Source: CBDBUR01 sp965209065
Lineage (GTDB): Bacteria; Pseudomonadota; Alphaproteobacteria; JAPOUT01; G958296285
Assembly (NCBI GenBank): GCA_965209065.1
Contig: OZ242373.1
Span: 1,612,001 to 1,676,000, forward strand
Length of the DNA: 64,000 bases
Direction: 5' to 3'
Below, one piece after another: positions 43,977 to 53,275 of this stretch. Position numbers and translations under genes: made by a program. How positions within the stretch are numbered: position 1 is the first letter of the stretch; every line of letters starts with the position of its first letter. The notes under the pieces were generated by a model. The model did no database searches. It saw nothing but the letters and a program-made list of their open reading frames with translations, and was not told where the DNA came from.

Positions 43977-44042
43977 TTTCCCCCTCCTGATGTATCTATT
44001 GTGATACCCATTTTATCAATAATAGTATATTATACGACTTCT

Positions 44043-45644
44043 ATGAGAAACCACTTTATTCTTTTAAGCGCGGCGGTTTTGCTAAGCTCCTGTGCTTTAT
44101 TCATTGAAGGAGACGAGGGCACACGTTTAGCCCCACCTTCTATCGTGCCGATTGTGTTAGAGGAATTGCCTCTGCCTTTTACCCACGCGTGGGCGGAAGG
44201 AGAGAGCTATCATCTTGTCGGCTCGGCGGCGATTGATGTTGATGAGGACGGCAAGTTTGAAGTTTTCATCGGCGGCGGGCTAGGGCAAGAAGATGTTCTG
44301 CTAGGATATGAAAAGGGAAAGGTCATCAACAAAATTAAAGGCACGGGGTTAGCGAGTCCAGAAAGCATGAATGCAACCTATGGCGCTACGGCGATAGATG
44401 TCGATAATAACGGCAAGGTGGATTTAATTGCGATGCGTAGCAAGGGTGTTACGATTTATTATAAAAACAAAAAGAATAAATTTGAAGCCGTGCGCTTACC
44501 GCTCAATTTGCCAAAGCATTCGGTTGCCTTGAACGCGACCCCCATTGATATTGAACGCGATGGCGATGTAGATTTATACATTAGCGTTTTTATCGATAGC
44601 AAACATTTTCGCTCTGTAACTTATAATGACTCAACCCATCGCCGTTATAATATTCTTTTGCGCAATGATGGCAACCGCCGCTGGAAAGATATTACGGATT
44701 CTGTCACGCGCGGGTTGCAAAATAGCTTTACCTCTGTTGCGGTTGATTTGAACGGCGATAAACTTCAAGATTTAGTCATCGCGCAAAACACAGGGCAAGT
44801 TGAAATTTTACAAAATAAAGGAAAAAGAAAAGGCAAGCAAACCTTCGCGCGCGTGCCGCTTGATACGGGTTATGGCTTTTGGATGGGTGCTGCCGTTGGC
44901 GATATTGATAATGATGGCGATGTGGATATGTTGTTTTCTAATTCGGGCAGCTCTATCACCGGCACTATTTTAATGGGCGATTTACAAGAGGGCATGCGCT
45001 TTAACGGGTCGTGGGGCTTGTTTCGCAATGACGGCAATTTTCAGTTTGTTGATATCTCTAAAGAAGGTGGCGTTGCCGATTTAGGATTCGGCTGGGGCGC
45101 GGTTTTTGAGGATATGAACTATGACGGCGCGCTCGATATGTTTGGCGCGCAGAATTATATTAACTGGCCCTTACATCGCTTCTATCGCATTGATGGGAAA
45201 GTGATGGTGAATGATGCGAAGAACCCGCCTCATTTTTATTTGAATCGCGGTGAAGCAGGGGAAAACCCCTACTTCGGACACACGCCGCTTTTGGTCGATT
45301 TTGATGGCGACGGCAAAAAAGACTTGTTTTGGATGAATGCCGATGGTCCGGCAAAAGCCTTTCTCAATAAAACCAAGGGCAATTATATTGCCGTTCAAGT
45401 GCCTGATAATGTGCTTTCTTTAGGGGCTATTGTTGAAGTTGCTTATGGCGGCAAGACCTATCGCCAGCAGATAACGAGCTCTCAAGGGCTAACGACCGAC
45501 CAGCCGCCAGTGTTTGTTTTTGGGCTTGGAAAGTTAAAGGGGAAATTAAAAAAGGCTCAGTGGGTTCGGGTTCGTTGGTCAAACGGCAAAACCACAAGAC
45601 GCAACAACCCTCCAGCGAACAAGGTGCTATTCCTTGCGCCCTAA
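44043..45644 (+). CDS. FG-GAP/VCBS-repeat lipoprotein with UnbV-like C-terminus
   Basis: 533 residues from ATG 44043. The signal peptide MRNHFILLSAAVLLSSC ends in lipobox LSSC. Repeated beta-propeller blades carry Ca-binding loops such as DVDEDGKFEVFIG, DVDNNGKVDLIAM, DIERDGDVDLYIS, DLNGDKLQDLVIA, DIDNDGDVDMLFS and DFDGDGKKDLFW. The last 90 residues (LGAIVEVAYGGKTYRQQI, WVRVRWSNGKT) match the ASPIC/UnbV domain of CRTAC1-like proteins. It is likely an outer-membrane or surface protein binding partners or polymers; no enzyme activity is evident. It is divergent from the carboxyltransferase gene. Confidence 0.87.
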   Translation: MRNHFILLSAAVLLSSCALFIEGDEGTRLAPPSIVPIVLEELPLPFTHAWAEGESYHLVGSAAIDVDEDGKFEVFIGGGLGQEDVLLGYEKGKVINKIKGTGLASPESMNATYGATAIDVDNNGKVDLIAMRSKGVTIYYKNKKNKFEAVRLPLNLPKHSVALNATPIDIERDGDVDLYISVFIDSKHFRSVTYNDSTHRRYNILLRNDGNRRWKDITDSVTRGLQNSFTSVAVDLNGDKLQDLVIAQNTGQVEILQNKGKRKGKQTFARVPLDTGYGFWMGAAVGDIDNDGDVDMLFSNSGSSITGTILMGDLQEGMRFNGSWGLFRNDGNFQFVDISKEGGVADLGFGWGAVFEDMNYDGALDMFGAQNYINWPLHRFYRIDGKVMVNDAKNPPHFYLNRGEAGENPYFGHTPLLVDFDGDGKKDLFWMNADGPAKAFLNKTKGNYIAVQVPDNVLSLGAIVEVAYGGKTYRQQITSSQGLTTDQPPVFVFGLGKLKGKLKKAQWVRVRWSNGKTTRRNNPPANKVLFLAP

Positions 45645-46826
45645 CAGCTTCTGCCCAAAAGAAGACACAAGCACGCTAAAACAAATAAAAGCCAAAAGCA
45701 AAGGCAGCCCCGTTCTAGGTGCGGTGTCGATTACCTTGCCGCTTAAAATCGGCGTGGTCAAAGAGCCCAGATTATAGCAGAACACCAAAGCCGCGTTGGC
45801 ACTCGCGAGTGCAGCACCCTTAAAACGCTCGCCGAGCTCTGCCATCGCCATCGTGTAAATGCCAACCGATGTTCCGCCAAAAATATAAAGCATTAGAGAA
45901 TAGACCACCAAAGCAAAGGTATCGATTGAATTGGTTAAGGTAAAAAACCCCGCCAAAAAAATCATCGAAAGAGTCGCAACACAAGCACAAATGACAAGAA
46001 TAATGCGCCTGCCATAAATGTCGGCAATCATACCCAAAGGTATCTGGCACGATAAATTGCCAAGCGAAAAGGCAGTTAAAGTTATTACCGCAAGCGTTTC
46101 AGGCAAACCTAAACGCAAACTGTAAATCGGCATAAAGGTAACCACCACCACTTCTATCGCGCCATAAATAATACCGGCAAGCATCAAGGTGGGCGCCATA
46201 AAGAAAAATTTTATAAAACTTTCATGCGCTTCGTCTTCTTTATGATGAAAGGCTTCAGGTAAATCAAGCGCCCACAAAACCGGCACCACCGCAAAAAGTA
46301 TCAACACCGCACACACCGCGAAAGGTAAAATCCCTTGCGTGCCGGCAATCAATAAAATAAAAGGACCAATAGAAAAACAGCCACCTAAAATAGTAACGTA
46401 AATGCCAATGATACGACCGCGTATATGCTCGGGCGCATAGTGATTTATCCACGCTTCGCTAATCGCAAACAAAACACCAAGTGCCGCACCATTGATAAAG
46501 CGCACGAAAAACCAAAAATTAATATCAGTTATCAATCCGTAAGCTAAACTCGCCGCCGCAGACAATAAACCCATCGCGCCTAAAAGAAGTGCGGTTCTCA
46601 TTTTCGCCATCAGTGTAGGCACAAAAGGCATCACCAACATCGCCGCCAAAAAAGGCATCGCCGCATTGAGCCCGATTAAATATCCCTCTACTTGCAACCG
46701 CTCCATCGAAATAGAGAGCAGAGGCAACAGCCCGCCGAGTCCCAACGCCGCGGCAGCCGTGCAACCAATAGCCGCCACCATGCCGCGCTTGCGCATTTGA
46801 GGCGTTAAAACTTCCGTTGAGGACAT
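45627..46826 (-). CDS. MFS transporter, YcaD-like
   Basis: 399 residues with about 12 membrane helices and a short N-terminal tail. RFINGAALGVLFAISEAWIN, HIRGRIIGIYVTILGGCFSI and QIPLGMIADIYGRRIILVIC are typical of the YcaD-type branch of the major facilitator superfamily, whose substrates are mostly unknown. It follows the small membrane gene by 6 bases on the same strand and converges on the FG-GAP gene with an 18-base overlap. Confidence 0.85.
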   Translation of the reverse strand: MSSTEVLTPQMRKRGMVAAIGCTAAAALGLGGLLPLLSISMERLQVEGYLIGLNAAMPFLAAMLVMPFVPTLMAKMRTALLLGAMGLLSAAASLAYGLITDINFWFFVRFINGAALGVLFAISEAWINHYAPEHIRGRIIGIYVTILGGCFSIGPFILLIAGTQGILPFAVCAVLILFAVVPVLWALDLPEAFHHKEDEAHESFIKFFFMAPTLMLAGIIYGAIEVVVVTFMPIYSLRLGLPETLAVITLTAFSLGNLSCQIPLGMIADIYGRRIILVICACVATLSMIFLAGFFTLTNSIDTFALVVYSLMLYIFGGTSVGIYTMAMAELGERFKGAALASANAALVFCYNLGSLTTPILSGKVIDTAPRTGLPLLLAFICFSVLVSSFGQKLLGRKE

Positions 46827-46832
46827 TTAAGT

Positions 46833-47333
46833 TTATTGTGAAGCTGTGTTCGGCGCTAATTTGCTACGGACGAAAAAATAAATATAACCCGCCGTTGCAC
46901 CGACTAGACATTGCATTATAAAACCACTCCAACCGCGCGTAGCAGCAATCGGCGTGATAGAGAAGAACAGAGCTTCAACAGTTAGCAAAACAACAAAAAT
47001 ACTAATAAATCCTGCTGAAGCATAAACAATTTCTTTATTGTTAGAAAAAATAGAAGGTCCCCATTTTATTGTAACTTCGGCACTTATCATAGAAAGCAGA
47101 AAGGCAAAGCCTAGTATCATCACCCACAAGGCGCGCCCATTTCCTAAACTGATAAAAGGCAACATCGCGAAGGCATCGCCAAAGCTGACCTTGAACCATG
47201 TGCCAAAACCAACGTCCGCCCCCATATTGCTCAATTCCGCCAAAACAAATTGCGCACCAACAAAAGTGCCGATAAAACTCAAGCTTATCCAAGCCAGAGC
47301 AAAGCAGATAATAGAACGAAGGATAGGATGCAT
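46833..47333 (-). CDS. hypothetical four-helix inner-membrane protein
   Basis: 166 residues, not recognised. Four hydrophobic segments are visible: about 7-32, 68-87, 104-127 and 136-157. The loop between the first two (NMGADVGFGTWFKVSFGDAF) is mildly polar and is the most distinctive part. There are no catalytic motifs. It lies 6 bases upstream of the YcaD-like transporter gene and is likely cotranscribed, so it might be an accessory to that carrier; this is inference. Confidence 0.7.
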   Translation of the reverse strand: MHPILRSIICFALAWISLSFIGTFVGAQFVLAELSNMGADVGFGTWFKVSFGDAFAMLPFISLGNGRALWVMILGFAFLLSMISAEVTIKWGPSIFSNNKEIVYASAGFISIFVVLLTVEALFFSITPIAATRGWSGFIMQCLVGATAGYIYFFVRSKLAPNTASQ

Positions 47334-47426
47334 AATAAATAGCTCGCTTTTTTGATTGAAACTTATTATTTTATACTATACTATAGATAAAGAAAAAACA
47401 ACTAAAGAGGGATCAAAGAGGAAAAA

Positions 47427-48530
47427 GTGAGAAAATTTTTATTTACTTTAGCGCTCGCGCTTATGCTTGCTTTTGCGGGTGAAGCTCAGGCAGCCTCAAA
47501 CTATCCAAACTATAAGGTGGAGGTTGTGGCGGAAGGGTTAGAGACTCCTTGGGCTCTAGCGCTCTTGCCGAGCGGCGATATGCTCGTGACCGAATTGAAA
47601 GGCAGCCTTAGATATATTAGACGCGGCAAGCTCGTTAAGAATCCCATTGCGGGTGTGCCAAAAGTGCTTTATGCCGGGCAGGGCGGCTTGATGGACGTGG
47701 TGCTTGACCCCAAGTTTAAGCGCAACCGCATTATCTATTTGTCTTATGCCGCCCCGGTGGGAGATAAAAACCAAACCACCGTGATGAAAGCAAAACTTCA
47801 AGGGGCGAGGCTTACGAATAAGAAAATTATTTTTCGTGCCAATCCGCTCAAGAAGCCGCCGGTTCATTATGGCGGTCGTATGGCATTTATGAAGGACGGC
47901 ACCTTGCTCATTACGCTCGGTGATGGCTTTAATCTCAGGGAGGAAGCGCAAAATCCTAAAACGCATTTTGGCTCTATCGTCCGCATCAACACCGATGGCT
48001 CCGTGCCGAAGGACAACCCTTATGTTACCAACAAAAAGGGCAAACCCGAAATATGGACGATAGGTCATCGCAATGTGCAGGCGATTCTTGTCGATAGCAA
48101 AGGGCGCGTGTTCGCTAACGAACATGGTCCTCAAGGCGGCGATGAAGTGAATCTGGTTCAAAAAGGAAAAAATTATGGCTGGCCGGTCGTAACCTATGGT
48201 CTTGATTATAGCGGCGCGACTATCTCGCCGTGGAAAGAGAGAAAGGGATATGAAAGCCCTCTTCACCAATGGACGCCTTCTATAGGTCCTTCGAGTATGG
48301 CAATTTACGAAGCGCGCGCTTTTTCTAAATGGCGCGGGAGTTTGTTTGTGACGAGTCTCATCTTTGGCAGAGTAGAGCGGCTAACACTCAAAGGCGATAA
48401 GGTGGTTGCTAAAGAAAATTTGTTTGAGGAATTAGACGACCGCTTGCGTTATATTACAGTCGGCAAAAGGGGCGCGCTTTATCTTTTAGCTGAAACCAAA
48501 GGGCAAGTCTTAAAAATCACGCCTCAATAG
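47427..48530 (+). CDS. PQQ-dependent aldose sugar dehydrogenase (YliI/GSDH family)
   Basis: 367 residues with a signal peptide (about 1-22). The six-bladed propeller has VVAEGLETPWALALLPSGDM, GQGGLMDVVLDPKFKRN, VHYGGRMAFMKDGTLLITLG, WTIGHRNVQAILVDSKGRVF, NEHGPQGGDEVNLVQKGKNY and GWPVVTYGLDYSG, matching soluble sugar dehydrogenases of the YliI type. It would oxidise aldoses in the periplasm with PQQ; PQQ synthesis genes are not in the window. The start is GTG 47427 with AGAGGA upstream. Its end overlaps the CitE-like gene by 14 bases. Confidence 0.9.
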   Translation: MRKFLFTLALALMLAFAGEAQAASNYPNYKVEVVAEGLETPWALALLPSGDMLVTELKGSLRYIRRGKLVKNPIAGVPKVLYAGQGGLMDVVLDPKFKRNRIIYLSYAAPVGDKNQTTVMKAKLQGARLTNKKIIFRANPLKKPPVHYGGRMAFMKDGTLLITLGDGFNLREEAQNPKTHFGSIVRINTDGSVPKDNPYVTNKKGKPEIWTIGHRNVQAILVDSKGRVFANEHGPQGGDEVNLVQKGKNYGWPVVTYGLDYSGATISPWKERKGYESPLHQWTPSIGPSSMAIYEARAFSKWRGSLFVTSLIFGRVERLTLKGDKVVAKENLFEELDDRLRYITVGKRGALYLLAETKGQVLKITPQ

Positions 48531-49434
48531 CTTTTGCTTTATCTAAAACATTTTGATAAAGCCGGGCGGTCGCAACATCTATCATTTCGCCATCAACCGC
48601 AATAGCACCTGTCCCTTGCTTTTGCGCTTCCTTATAGGCTTGAACTATTTTTTGCGCACGTTCGATTTCTTTTTTGCTCGGCGTGAAAACTTTTATACAA
48701 GTCTCTAGCTGCGCGGGGTGAATTGCCATCTTGCCGTCAAAGCCCATCGCCGCTGCGTGGGTGCATGCCTTTTTCAACCCCTGATTATCCTTGAAATCAA
48801 AAAAAGGAGAATCAATCACATCAAGCGTCCCCACCGCAGCCGTAGCCACACGCGCAGCTGCCACCAGCTTAAAGCGCGGATAATAAAGCAAATCGCCTTG
48901 GTGGGGTAGCTCTAGCTTCATTCCCATAGAGGCGGCGAAATCGCCGGCGCCAAATATCAAAGCCTCTATGCGCTTGCTCGCTTTTGTAATCGCGCTGATG
49001 TTTTCAACGCCTTCTAGCGTTTCAATTAAAAGCTCCAAGCCTATCGGGGTTGTTCGCTTTAACTTTCTCTCTAGGACGCGGAGAGCCTTGTCTATTTTGA
49101 TAACCTCCTGCGCGCAGCCCACCTTCGGCACGATAATGGAATCCAAATCATTCCCCGCCTCTTTGAGTAACGTGTCAATATCCTCTTGCCACCAAGGGCT
49201 GGCAAGTCCATTGATACGCACCGCGCGCACTTTCTCGCCCCAGTCGAGCTGCTGGAGCGCTAGAGCAACGCAATGGCGCGCGCGCGCTTTTTCGTTCGGC
49301 GCGACCGCATCTTCTAAATCGCAAAACACTTCATCAGCTTTAGAGGCAACCGCCTTTTCAATTCTCGCTCTATCCCCGCCGCCAACCGCAAGCACCGCGC
49401 GGCGCAACTTTTTTCTCTTGACTTTATCGCCCAT
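48517..49434 (-). CDS. HpcH/HpaI-family (CitE-like) lyase
   Basis: 305 residues, TIM barrel. RRAVLAVGGGDRARIEKAVA and EVFCDLEDAVAPNEKARAR (Mg ligand Asp/Glu), RAVRINGLASPWWQEDI, GLELLIETLEGVENISAI and ALIFGAGDFAASMGMKLEL, then GFDGKMAIHPAQLETCI, place it with the citE/malyl-CoA lyase group. It would make or break a C-C bond in an acyl-CoA such as malyl- or citramalyl-CoA; the acyl group cannot be read. It stands alone, divergent from znuC with 18 bases between starts. Confidence 0.88.
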   Translation of the reverse strand: MGDKVKRKKLRRAVLAVGGGDRARIEKAVASKADEVFCDLEDAVAPNEKARARHCVALALQQLDWGEKVRAVRINGLASPWWQEDIDTLLKEAGNDLDSIIVPKVGCAQEVIKIDKALRVLERKLKRTTPIGLELLIETLEGVENISAITKASKRIEALIFGAGDFAASMGMKLELPHQGDLLYYPRFKLVAAARVATAAVGTLDVIDSPFFDFKDNQGLKKACTHAAAMGFDGKMAIHPAQLETCIKVFTPSKKEIERAQKIVQAYKEAQKQGTGAIAVDGEMIDVATARLYQNVLDKAKAIEA

Positions 49435-49452
49435 GGCTTATAAATATCAGTT

Positions 49453-50184
49453 ATGACTGCGCTAATCAAGGCAGAAGACCTTTGCTTATCCATAGGCAAT
49501 AGGGATATTTTACAAAATGTCTCTCTCACAATAGGCGATAAAGGTTTTGTAACAATTATTGGTCCCAATGGCGCGGGCAAATCTGTTTTGCTCAAATGCC
49601 TGATGGGACTTATAAAAATTGATAGGGGCACAATATCGCATAAAGAAAACATCAAGCTGGGCTATATGCCGCAGGAGTTCAAAACAGAATATGTTTTGCC
49701 TCTCACCGCGCGCGAGTTCTTGTGGCTAAAACGTGGCGTGAATCAAGCCCAGCTAGAAGAAGTCAGTCACGATATAAAAATAGAATCTGTGTTAGATAAA
49801 ATGCTCTATCAGCTTTCAAGCGGAGAGCGCCAGCGCATTTTGCTGGCTTATGCTTTGCTAGGGAATCCTGAACTGCTGATACTCGATGAGCCCGCGCAAA
49901 ATTTAGATATTAGCAGCCAGCTTGAGCTTTATGCTCTGCTAGATAAAATTTATGCAAAAGGGGAGACTAGCATTTTAATGGTATCGCACGATTTACATTT
50001 TGTTATGTCTTCGACCAAGCATGTGGTTTGTTTGTTTCATCATATTTGTTGTTCGGGAGCGCCGCGGCAAGTAAGCGAAGACCCGCAATTTATTTCTCTG
50101 TTTGGCAAGCGCGCGCAAACCTTGCTTGCCACTTACCAGCACAACCATGATCATGATCACGGAGGGGAGCATCCCATAGAATGA
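49453..50184 (+). CDS. znuC: zinc ABC transporter ATP-binding protein ZnuC
   Basis: 243 residues. Walker A is IIGPNGAGKSVLLKCLMGL, signature QLSSGERQRILLAYALLGN, Walker B LLILDEPAQNLDI, and the H-loop MVSHDLHFVMSSTKHVVCLF runs into the ZnuC-typical HHICCSGAPRQVSEDPQFI. The C-terminus is His-rich (HNHDHDHGGEH), likely binding metal. It energises ZnuB, with which it overlaps by 4 bases. No znuA or zur gene is in the window, and no clear Zur box was found in the 18-base upstream gap. Confidence 0.93.
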   Translation: MTALIKAEDLCLSIGNRDILQNVSLTIGDKGFVTIIGPNGAGKSVLLKCLMGLIKIDRGTISHKENIKLGYMPQEFKTEYVLPLTAREFLWLKRGVNQAQLEEVSHDIKIESVLDKMLYQLSSGERQRILLAYALLGNPELLILDEPAQNLDISSQLELYALLDKIYAKGETSILMVSHDLHFVMSSTKHVVCLFHHICCSGAPRQVSEDPQFISLFGKRAQTLLATYQHNHDHDHGGEHPIE

Positions 50185-51062
50185 TGACGGATATAAACTT
50201 TTTTATTTTATTGGCGGGGTTAGGCATTGCTTTGAGTGCGACCTCGCTTGGTTGTTTTGTTGTGTGGCGTAAGATGGCTTACTTTGGCGATGCGATTTCC
50301 CATAGTGCTTTGCTAGGGGTGGCTTTAGGGTTTTTTTTAAGCGGGCTTGAGGCTCACCAAGATGAAGAGCATGCGGGACACGCAGAGCATGCCGAGCACG
50401 CGGGGCATGGTGCTTCTTTAGATATTGCTTTTGAGCAGCATTTAGGCATTTTGCTGGTTGCCTTTGCCTTTGCGGCTTTATTGATTTGGTTAAACACGCG
50501 CAAAACCTTGTCGTTAGATGTTTTGCTAGGCATTTTGTCTCACGCGGCTTTAGCCGTTGGTCTTATCGCGATGAGTTTTTTGGGTGGCGCAGAATTTGAT
50601 TTTCACGACATTTTACTTGGCAAGATAGATAAGATAAACGCGCAAGATTTATTTTTGATTTATGCAACGGCGGCGGTTATTTTGGGCGTGCTTTATTGGC
50701 AAAGGCGCGCGCTGATGTTAATCACGTTGTCGGAGGATATTGCTAGAGCCGAAGGGTTTAGGGTTTTCTCGCTTAATCTTTTGTTTATGGCTTTGATGGC
50801 GCTTTTTGTTATGGTTGCGGCGCAGTTGATTGGTATTTTGCTGATTGCTTCTTTTTTAATTATACCGGCGGCGAGTGCGCGCCAGCTTGCGCGGGGCTAT
50901 CGTCAAATGGTGATTTTATCTTGGATTTTAGGCTCTGCGGCAGTGTTTATCGGGTTTGGGCTTTCTGCTCTTTTTGTTTTGCCGATAGGCGCTGCGATTG
51001 TTTTTGCGTCGGTTTTAATTTTTGCTCTCCTCTTACCCTTCACGAGAAAAATAACGCTTTAG
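50181..51062 (+). CDS. znuB: zinc ABC transporter permease ZnuB with His-rich loop
   Basis: 293 residues, ABC-3 family, about eight membrane helices. LGCFVVWRKMAYFGDAISHS, GKIDKINAQDLFLIYATAAV and LIGILLIASFLIIPAASARQ identify the family. Between the second and third helices (residues 58-80) lies an insertion with six His in near-perfect three-residue repeats, EHA GHA EHA EHA GHG, preceded by EAHQDE. It could hold zinc at the channel mouth. ZnuC's C-terminus is also His-rich, so both subunits carry metal-binding tails or loops. Coupled to znuC. Confidence 0.92.
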   Translation: MMTDINFFILLAGLGIALSATSLGCFVVWRKMAYFGDAISHSALLGVALGFFLSGLEAHQDEEHAGHAEHAEHAGHGASLDIAFEQHLGILLVAFAFAALLIWLNTRKTLSLDVLLGILSHAALAVGLIAMSFLGGAEFDFHDILLGKIDKINAQDLFLIYATAAVILGVLYWQRRALMLITLSEDIARAEGFRVFSLNLLFMALMALFVMVAAQLIGILLIASFLIIPAASARQLARGYRQMVILSWILGSAAVFIGFGLSALFVLPIGAAIVFASVLIFALLLPFTRKITL

Positions 51063-51107
51063 TTTTTTATAAAGGTGATATAATCACCGCAATAAAGGGG
51101 GAAAATA

Positions 51108-52181
51108 ATGATTACTGCTGGCGATGATTATCCACTACACCAAACAGCCGATGCCATTGCCTTTGCCGGCACCGACCGCAACTTCTACGATAGATTTTTT
51201 TTCAACGGCTATAAGGACGATTTGTTTTTTGCGATAGCACTTGGGGTTTATCCTCAGCTAAACATAATGGATGCTGCTTTTTGCATTTCGCTTGACGGCA
51301 TGCAACATAATCTGCGTTTTTCTAAAGCGATGCATTTAGATAGGCTTGGTATGAAGCTCGGCGCGTTTTCACTAGAGATAAAGAAACCTTTAGAGCTAAC
51401 GCGCATTTGTATCGAAGACAATGACTCAGGCATTCGCGCCACGCTGGAGGCGCACGCGCGTCATCAGGCGGTCGAGGAGCCGCGCTTCACCAGACGCAAT
51501 GGCGCGCGCGCTTTTATGGACTACACAAGGCTGACACAAAATATCACATGGCACGGAACGCTTAATGTGAAGGGCAAGACCATAGAGATTTCCTCTTGGC
51601 AAGGCACAAGAGACAGGAGCTGGGGGGTGCGTCCTGTGGGGGCGGCAGACCCGCAACCCAATATTCCACCGCTTGAGCCGCAGTTCTATTGGCTTTGGAC
51701 GCCAAGTAATTTTGATAATCATAGTTTGTTTTTTCACACCAATGACGATGCTCTCGGCGGGGCGTGGAACAGACGCGCGGTGCTGGTCGATTTTGAGCAA
51801 AAAAGCCAAACGCACTTTGACTCTATCAAGTCAAAAATTGATTACGCCCCTAACACGCGAAGAATCAGCGGGGTTCATTTGGCGCTCGCCGATGAGCTTG
51901 AGGCGCAATTTGAGACAAAAACTCCCCTGTTTTATATGAACGGCTTGGGCTATACGCACCCCGAATGGGGACACGGCACCTATCACGGCGAGGAGGCTTT
52001 CGCCTATGATGAAATTGATATTAGTCAAGCAGAGCAGTTGCTCGCGCAGGGTGCTTTCCAAAATCTTCATATTCAAGCTTTGAGTGATGTTCAGCTCAAG
52101 ATGAAAGGTAAAACGTTGCGCGGAGCAGGAGTCATCGAACAGCTATTTATCGGCGCGCATAAACCGAGCGGATGGGCGTGA
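51108..52181 (+). CDS. DUF7065/DUF7064 protein (AttH/CrtC-like lipocalin fold)
   Basis: 357 residues, no signal peptide. IAFAGTDRNFYDRFFFNGYK, EEPRFTRRNGARAFMDYTRL, SWQGTRDRSWGVRPVGAAD and NHSLFFHTNDDALGGAWNRR are the landmarks of a conserved family I recall as DUF7065 plus DUF7064, distantly like the AttH/hydroxyneurosporene-hydratase double lipocalin. No catalytic assignment is possible. AAAGGGGG is upstream of the ATG. It is directly coupled to the phosphotransferase gene that follows, a pairing known in degraders of steroids and terpenes, so the two probably act in one pathway. The DUF names are from memory. Confidence 0.72.
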   Translation: MITAGDDYPLHQTADAIAFAGTDRNFYDRFFFNGYKDDLFFAIALGVYPQLNIMDAAFCISLDGMQHNLRFSKAMHLDRLGMKLGAFSLEIKKPLELTRICIEDNDSGIRATLEAHARHQAVEEPRFTRRNGARAFMDYTRLTQNITWHGTLNVKGKTIEISSWQGTRDRSWGVRPVGAADPQPNIPPLEPQFYWLWTPSNFDNHSLFFHTNDDALGGAWNRRAVLVDFEQKSQTHFDSIKSKIDYAPNTRRISGVHLALADELEAQFETKTPLFYMNGLGYTHPEWGHGTYHGEEAFAYDEIDISQAEQLLAQGAFQNLHIQALSDVQLKMKGKTLRGAGVIEQLFIGAHKPSGWA

Positions 52182-53251
52182 TGGTTTATCTCCCCGACCA
52201 CCCCGAAAAATTTGACCTGAACTGGTTGGCAGACAAACTGAATCAACCCGAAGGCGCACAGCCTCAAGACTTATTGGTGGGATTTGATATAAAGCCCATC
52301 GGCACCGGGCAGGTTGGCGACAGCTATCGCTTAACGCTCGATTGGAAAGACGAAAGCGCAAAACCGAAAACGCTTGTTGCGAAATGTCCGGCACAAGACG
52401 AGAAGAGTCGCCAAACGGGCGCTCATCTACGCAATTATGCGATGGAGGTGCGCTGGTATGAAAATTACGCGCAGCACGCGAACATTCGCACGCCCTTTTG
52501 CTATTACACCGAAATTGACGACAAGCTAGAAAATTTTGTTTTGCTAATGGAAGATGTGGCGCCCGCGCAACAAGGCAACCAGCTAGAGGGGGGAAGCGTG
52601 GAGGAGATTGGTAAAATTCTCGCCGAAGCCGCGCACTTACACGGCTTCAAGTGGAATGACGCCAGCATAAAAAATATAGAGTGGCTTAACTACAACAAGG
52701 GCAATGAGGGTTTTGTCAAAACGCTTGTGCCGAGCATTTATCCCGAATGGTGCGAGCGTTATCAAGGACGTATCGATTCATCTATTTTAGAAATGGGAAA
52801 GGCATTTGTCGCGCGGCTAGAGGATTATCTCACCCCACGCGATAAACCGGTTTCGATTGTGCATACAGACTTGCGCCTAGACAATATATTATTCAGCGAC
52901 AGCGCAGGACGCGCGATTGTGGTGGATTGGCAAACGGTCAATGCCGGAACGCCAATGGCAGATGTCGCCTATTGTATCGGCACGAGTTTCGCGCAGCCGC
53001 AAATGCGCGCGGATAATGAAAAGGCTTTGGTGGAAAATTACCTCAAGCAGCTAGAGCCTTACAGCAAGGGGGCTTATGCTTTTGAACAGGCGTGGGAGGA
53101 CTATCGTTTTTCTGCCTTTTCTGGTTTTTTGATGGGCGTTATCGCGGCGATGTTGGTAGAGCGCACCGAGCGCGGTGACGAAATGTTCGCGGTGATGGCA
53201 GAGCGCGCAGGAGCGCAAGCCCTTCATTTAGATAGCTTGTCTCTATTATAA
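52172..53251 (+). CDS. APH-fold phosphotransferase / EcK-like kinase
   Basis: 359 residues. An aminoglycoside-phosphotransferase-like kinase fold: GTGQVGDSYRLTLDW (nucleotide loop), KTLVAKCPAQDEKSR (Lys), the catalytic loop VSIVHTDLRLDNILF and the metal-binding AIVVDWQTVNAGTPMADVAY. It belongs to the broad group that includes ecdysteroid-kinase-like proteins, and it probably phosphorylates a small hydroxylated metabolite. Nothing points to antibiotic resistance. ATG 52172 is used; ATG 52181 shares a base with the upstream stop (TGATG) and is an equal choice. Its partner is the DUF7065/7064 gene. Confidence 0.85.
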   Translation: MGVMVYLPDHPEKFDLNWLADKLNQPEGAQPQDLLVGFDIKPIGTGQVGDSYRLTLDWKDESAKPKTLVAKCPAQDEKSRQTGAHLRNYAMEVRWYENYAQHANIRTPFCYYTEIDDKLENFVLLMEDVAPAQQGNQLEGGSVEEIGKILAEAAHLHGFKWNDASIKNIEWLNYNKGNEGFVKTLVPSIYPEWCERYQGRIDSSILEMGKAFVARLEDYLTPRDKPVSIVHTDLRLDNILFSDSAGRAIVVDWQTVNAGTPMADVAYCIGTSFAQPQMRADNEKALVENYLKQLEPYSKGAYAFEQAWEDYRFSAFSGFLMGVIAAMLVERTERGDEMFAVMAERAGAQALHLDSLSLL

Positions 53252-53275
53252 TTTATAAACTTTATAGTTTATAAA
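53252..53275. terminator. AT-only perfect hairpin between convergent genes
   Basis: TTTATAAACT and AGTTTATAAA form a perfect 10-base-pair stem around a TTAT loop. The loop holds the stop codon of the minus-strand amidohydrolase (53262-53264), and the left arm starts right after the phosphotransferase stop. It could halt transcription both ways, but the stem is weak (two G-C pairs at most) and lacks a T tract. Confidence 0.3.

Noticed and set aside
47556..48269. Long minus-strand open frame of 237 codons
   Set aside because: It is antisense to the sugar dehydrogenase, whose motifs are unmistakable, and its product resembles nothing.
49435..49452. Zur operator in the citE-like/znuC gap
   Set aside because: The 18 bases show only loose AT symmetry and no convincing inverted repeat.
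52172..53251. Aminoglycoside resistance gene
   Set aside because: The fold is APH-like, but the context (DUF7065/7064) and sequence fit metabolite kinases; no resistance subfamily motif was seen.
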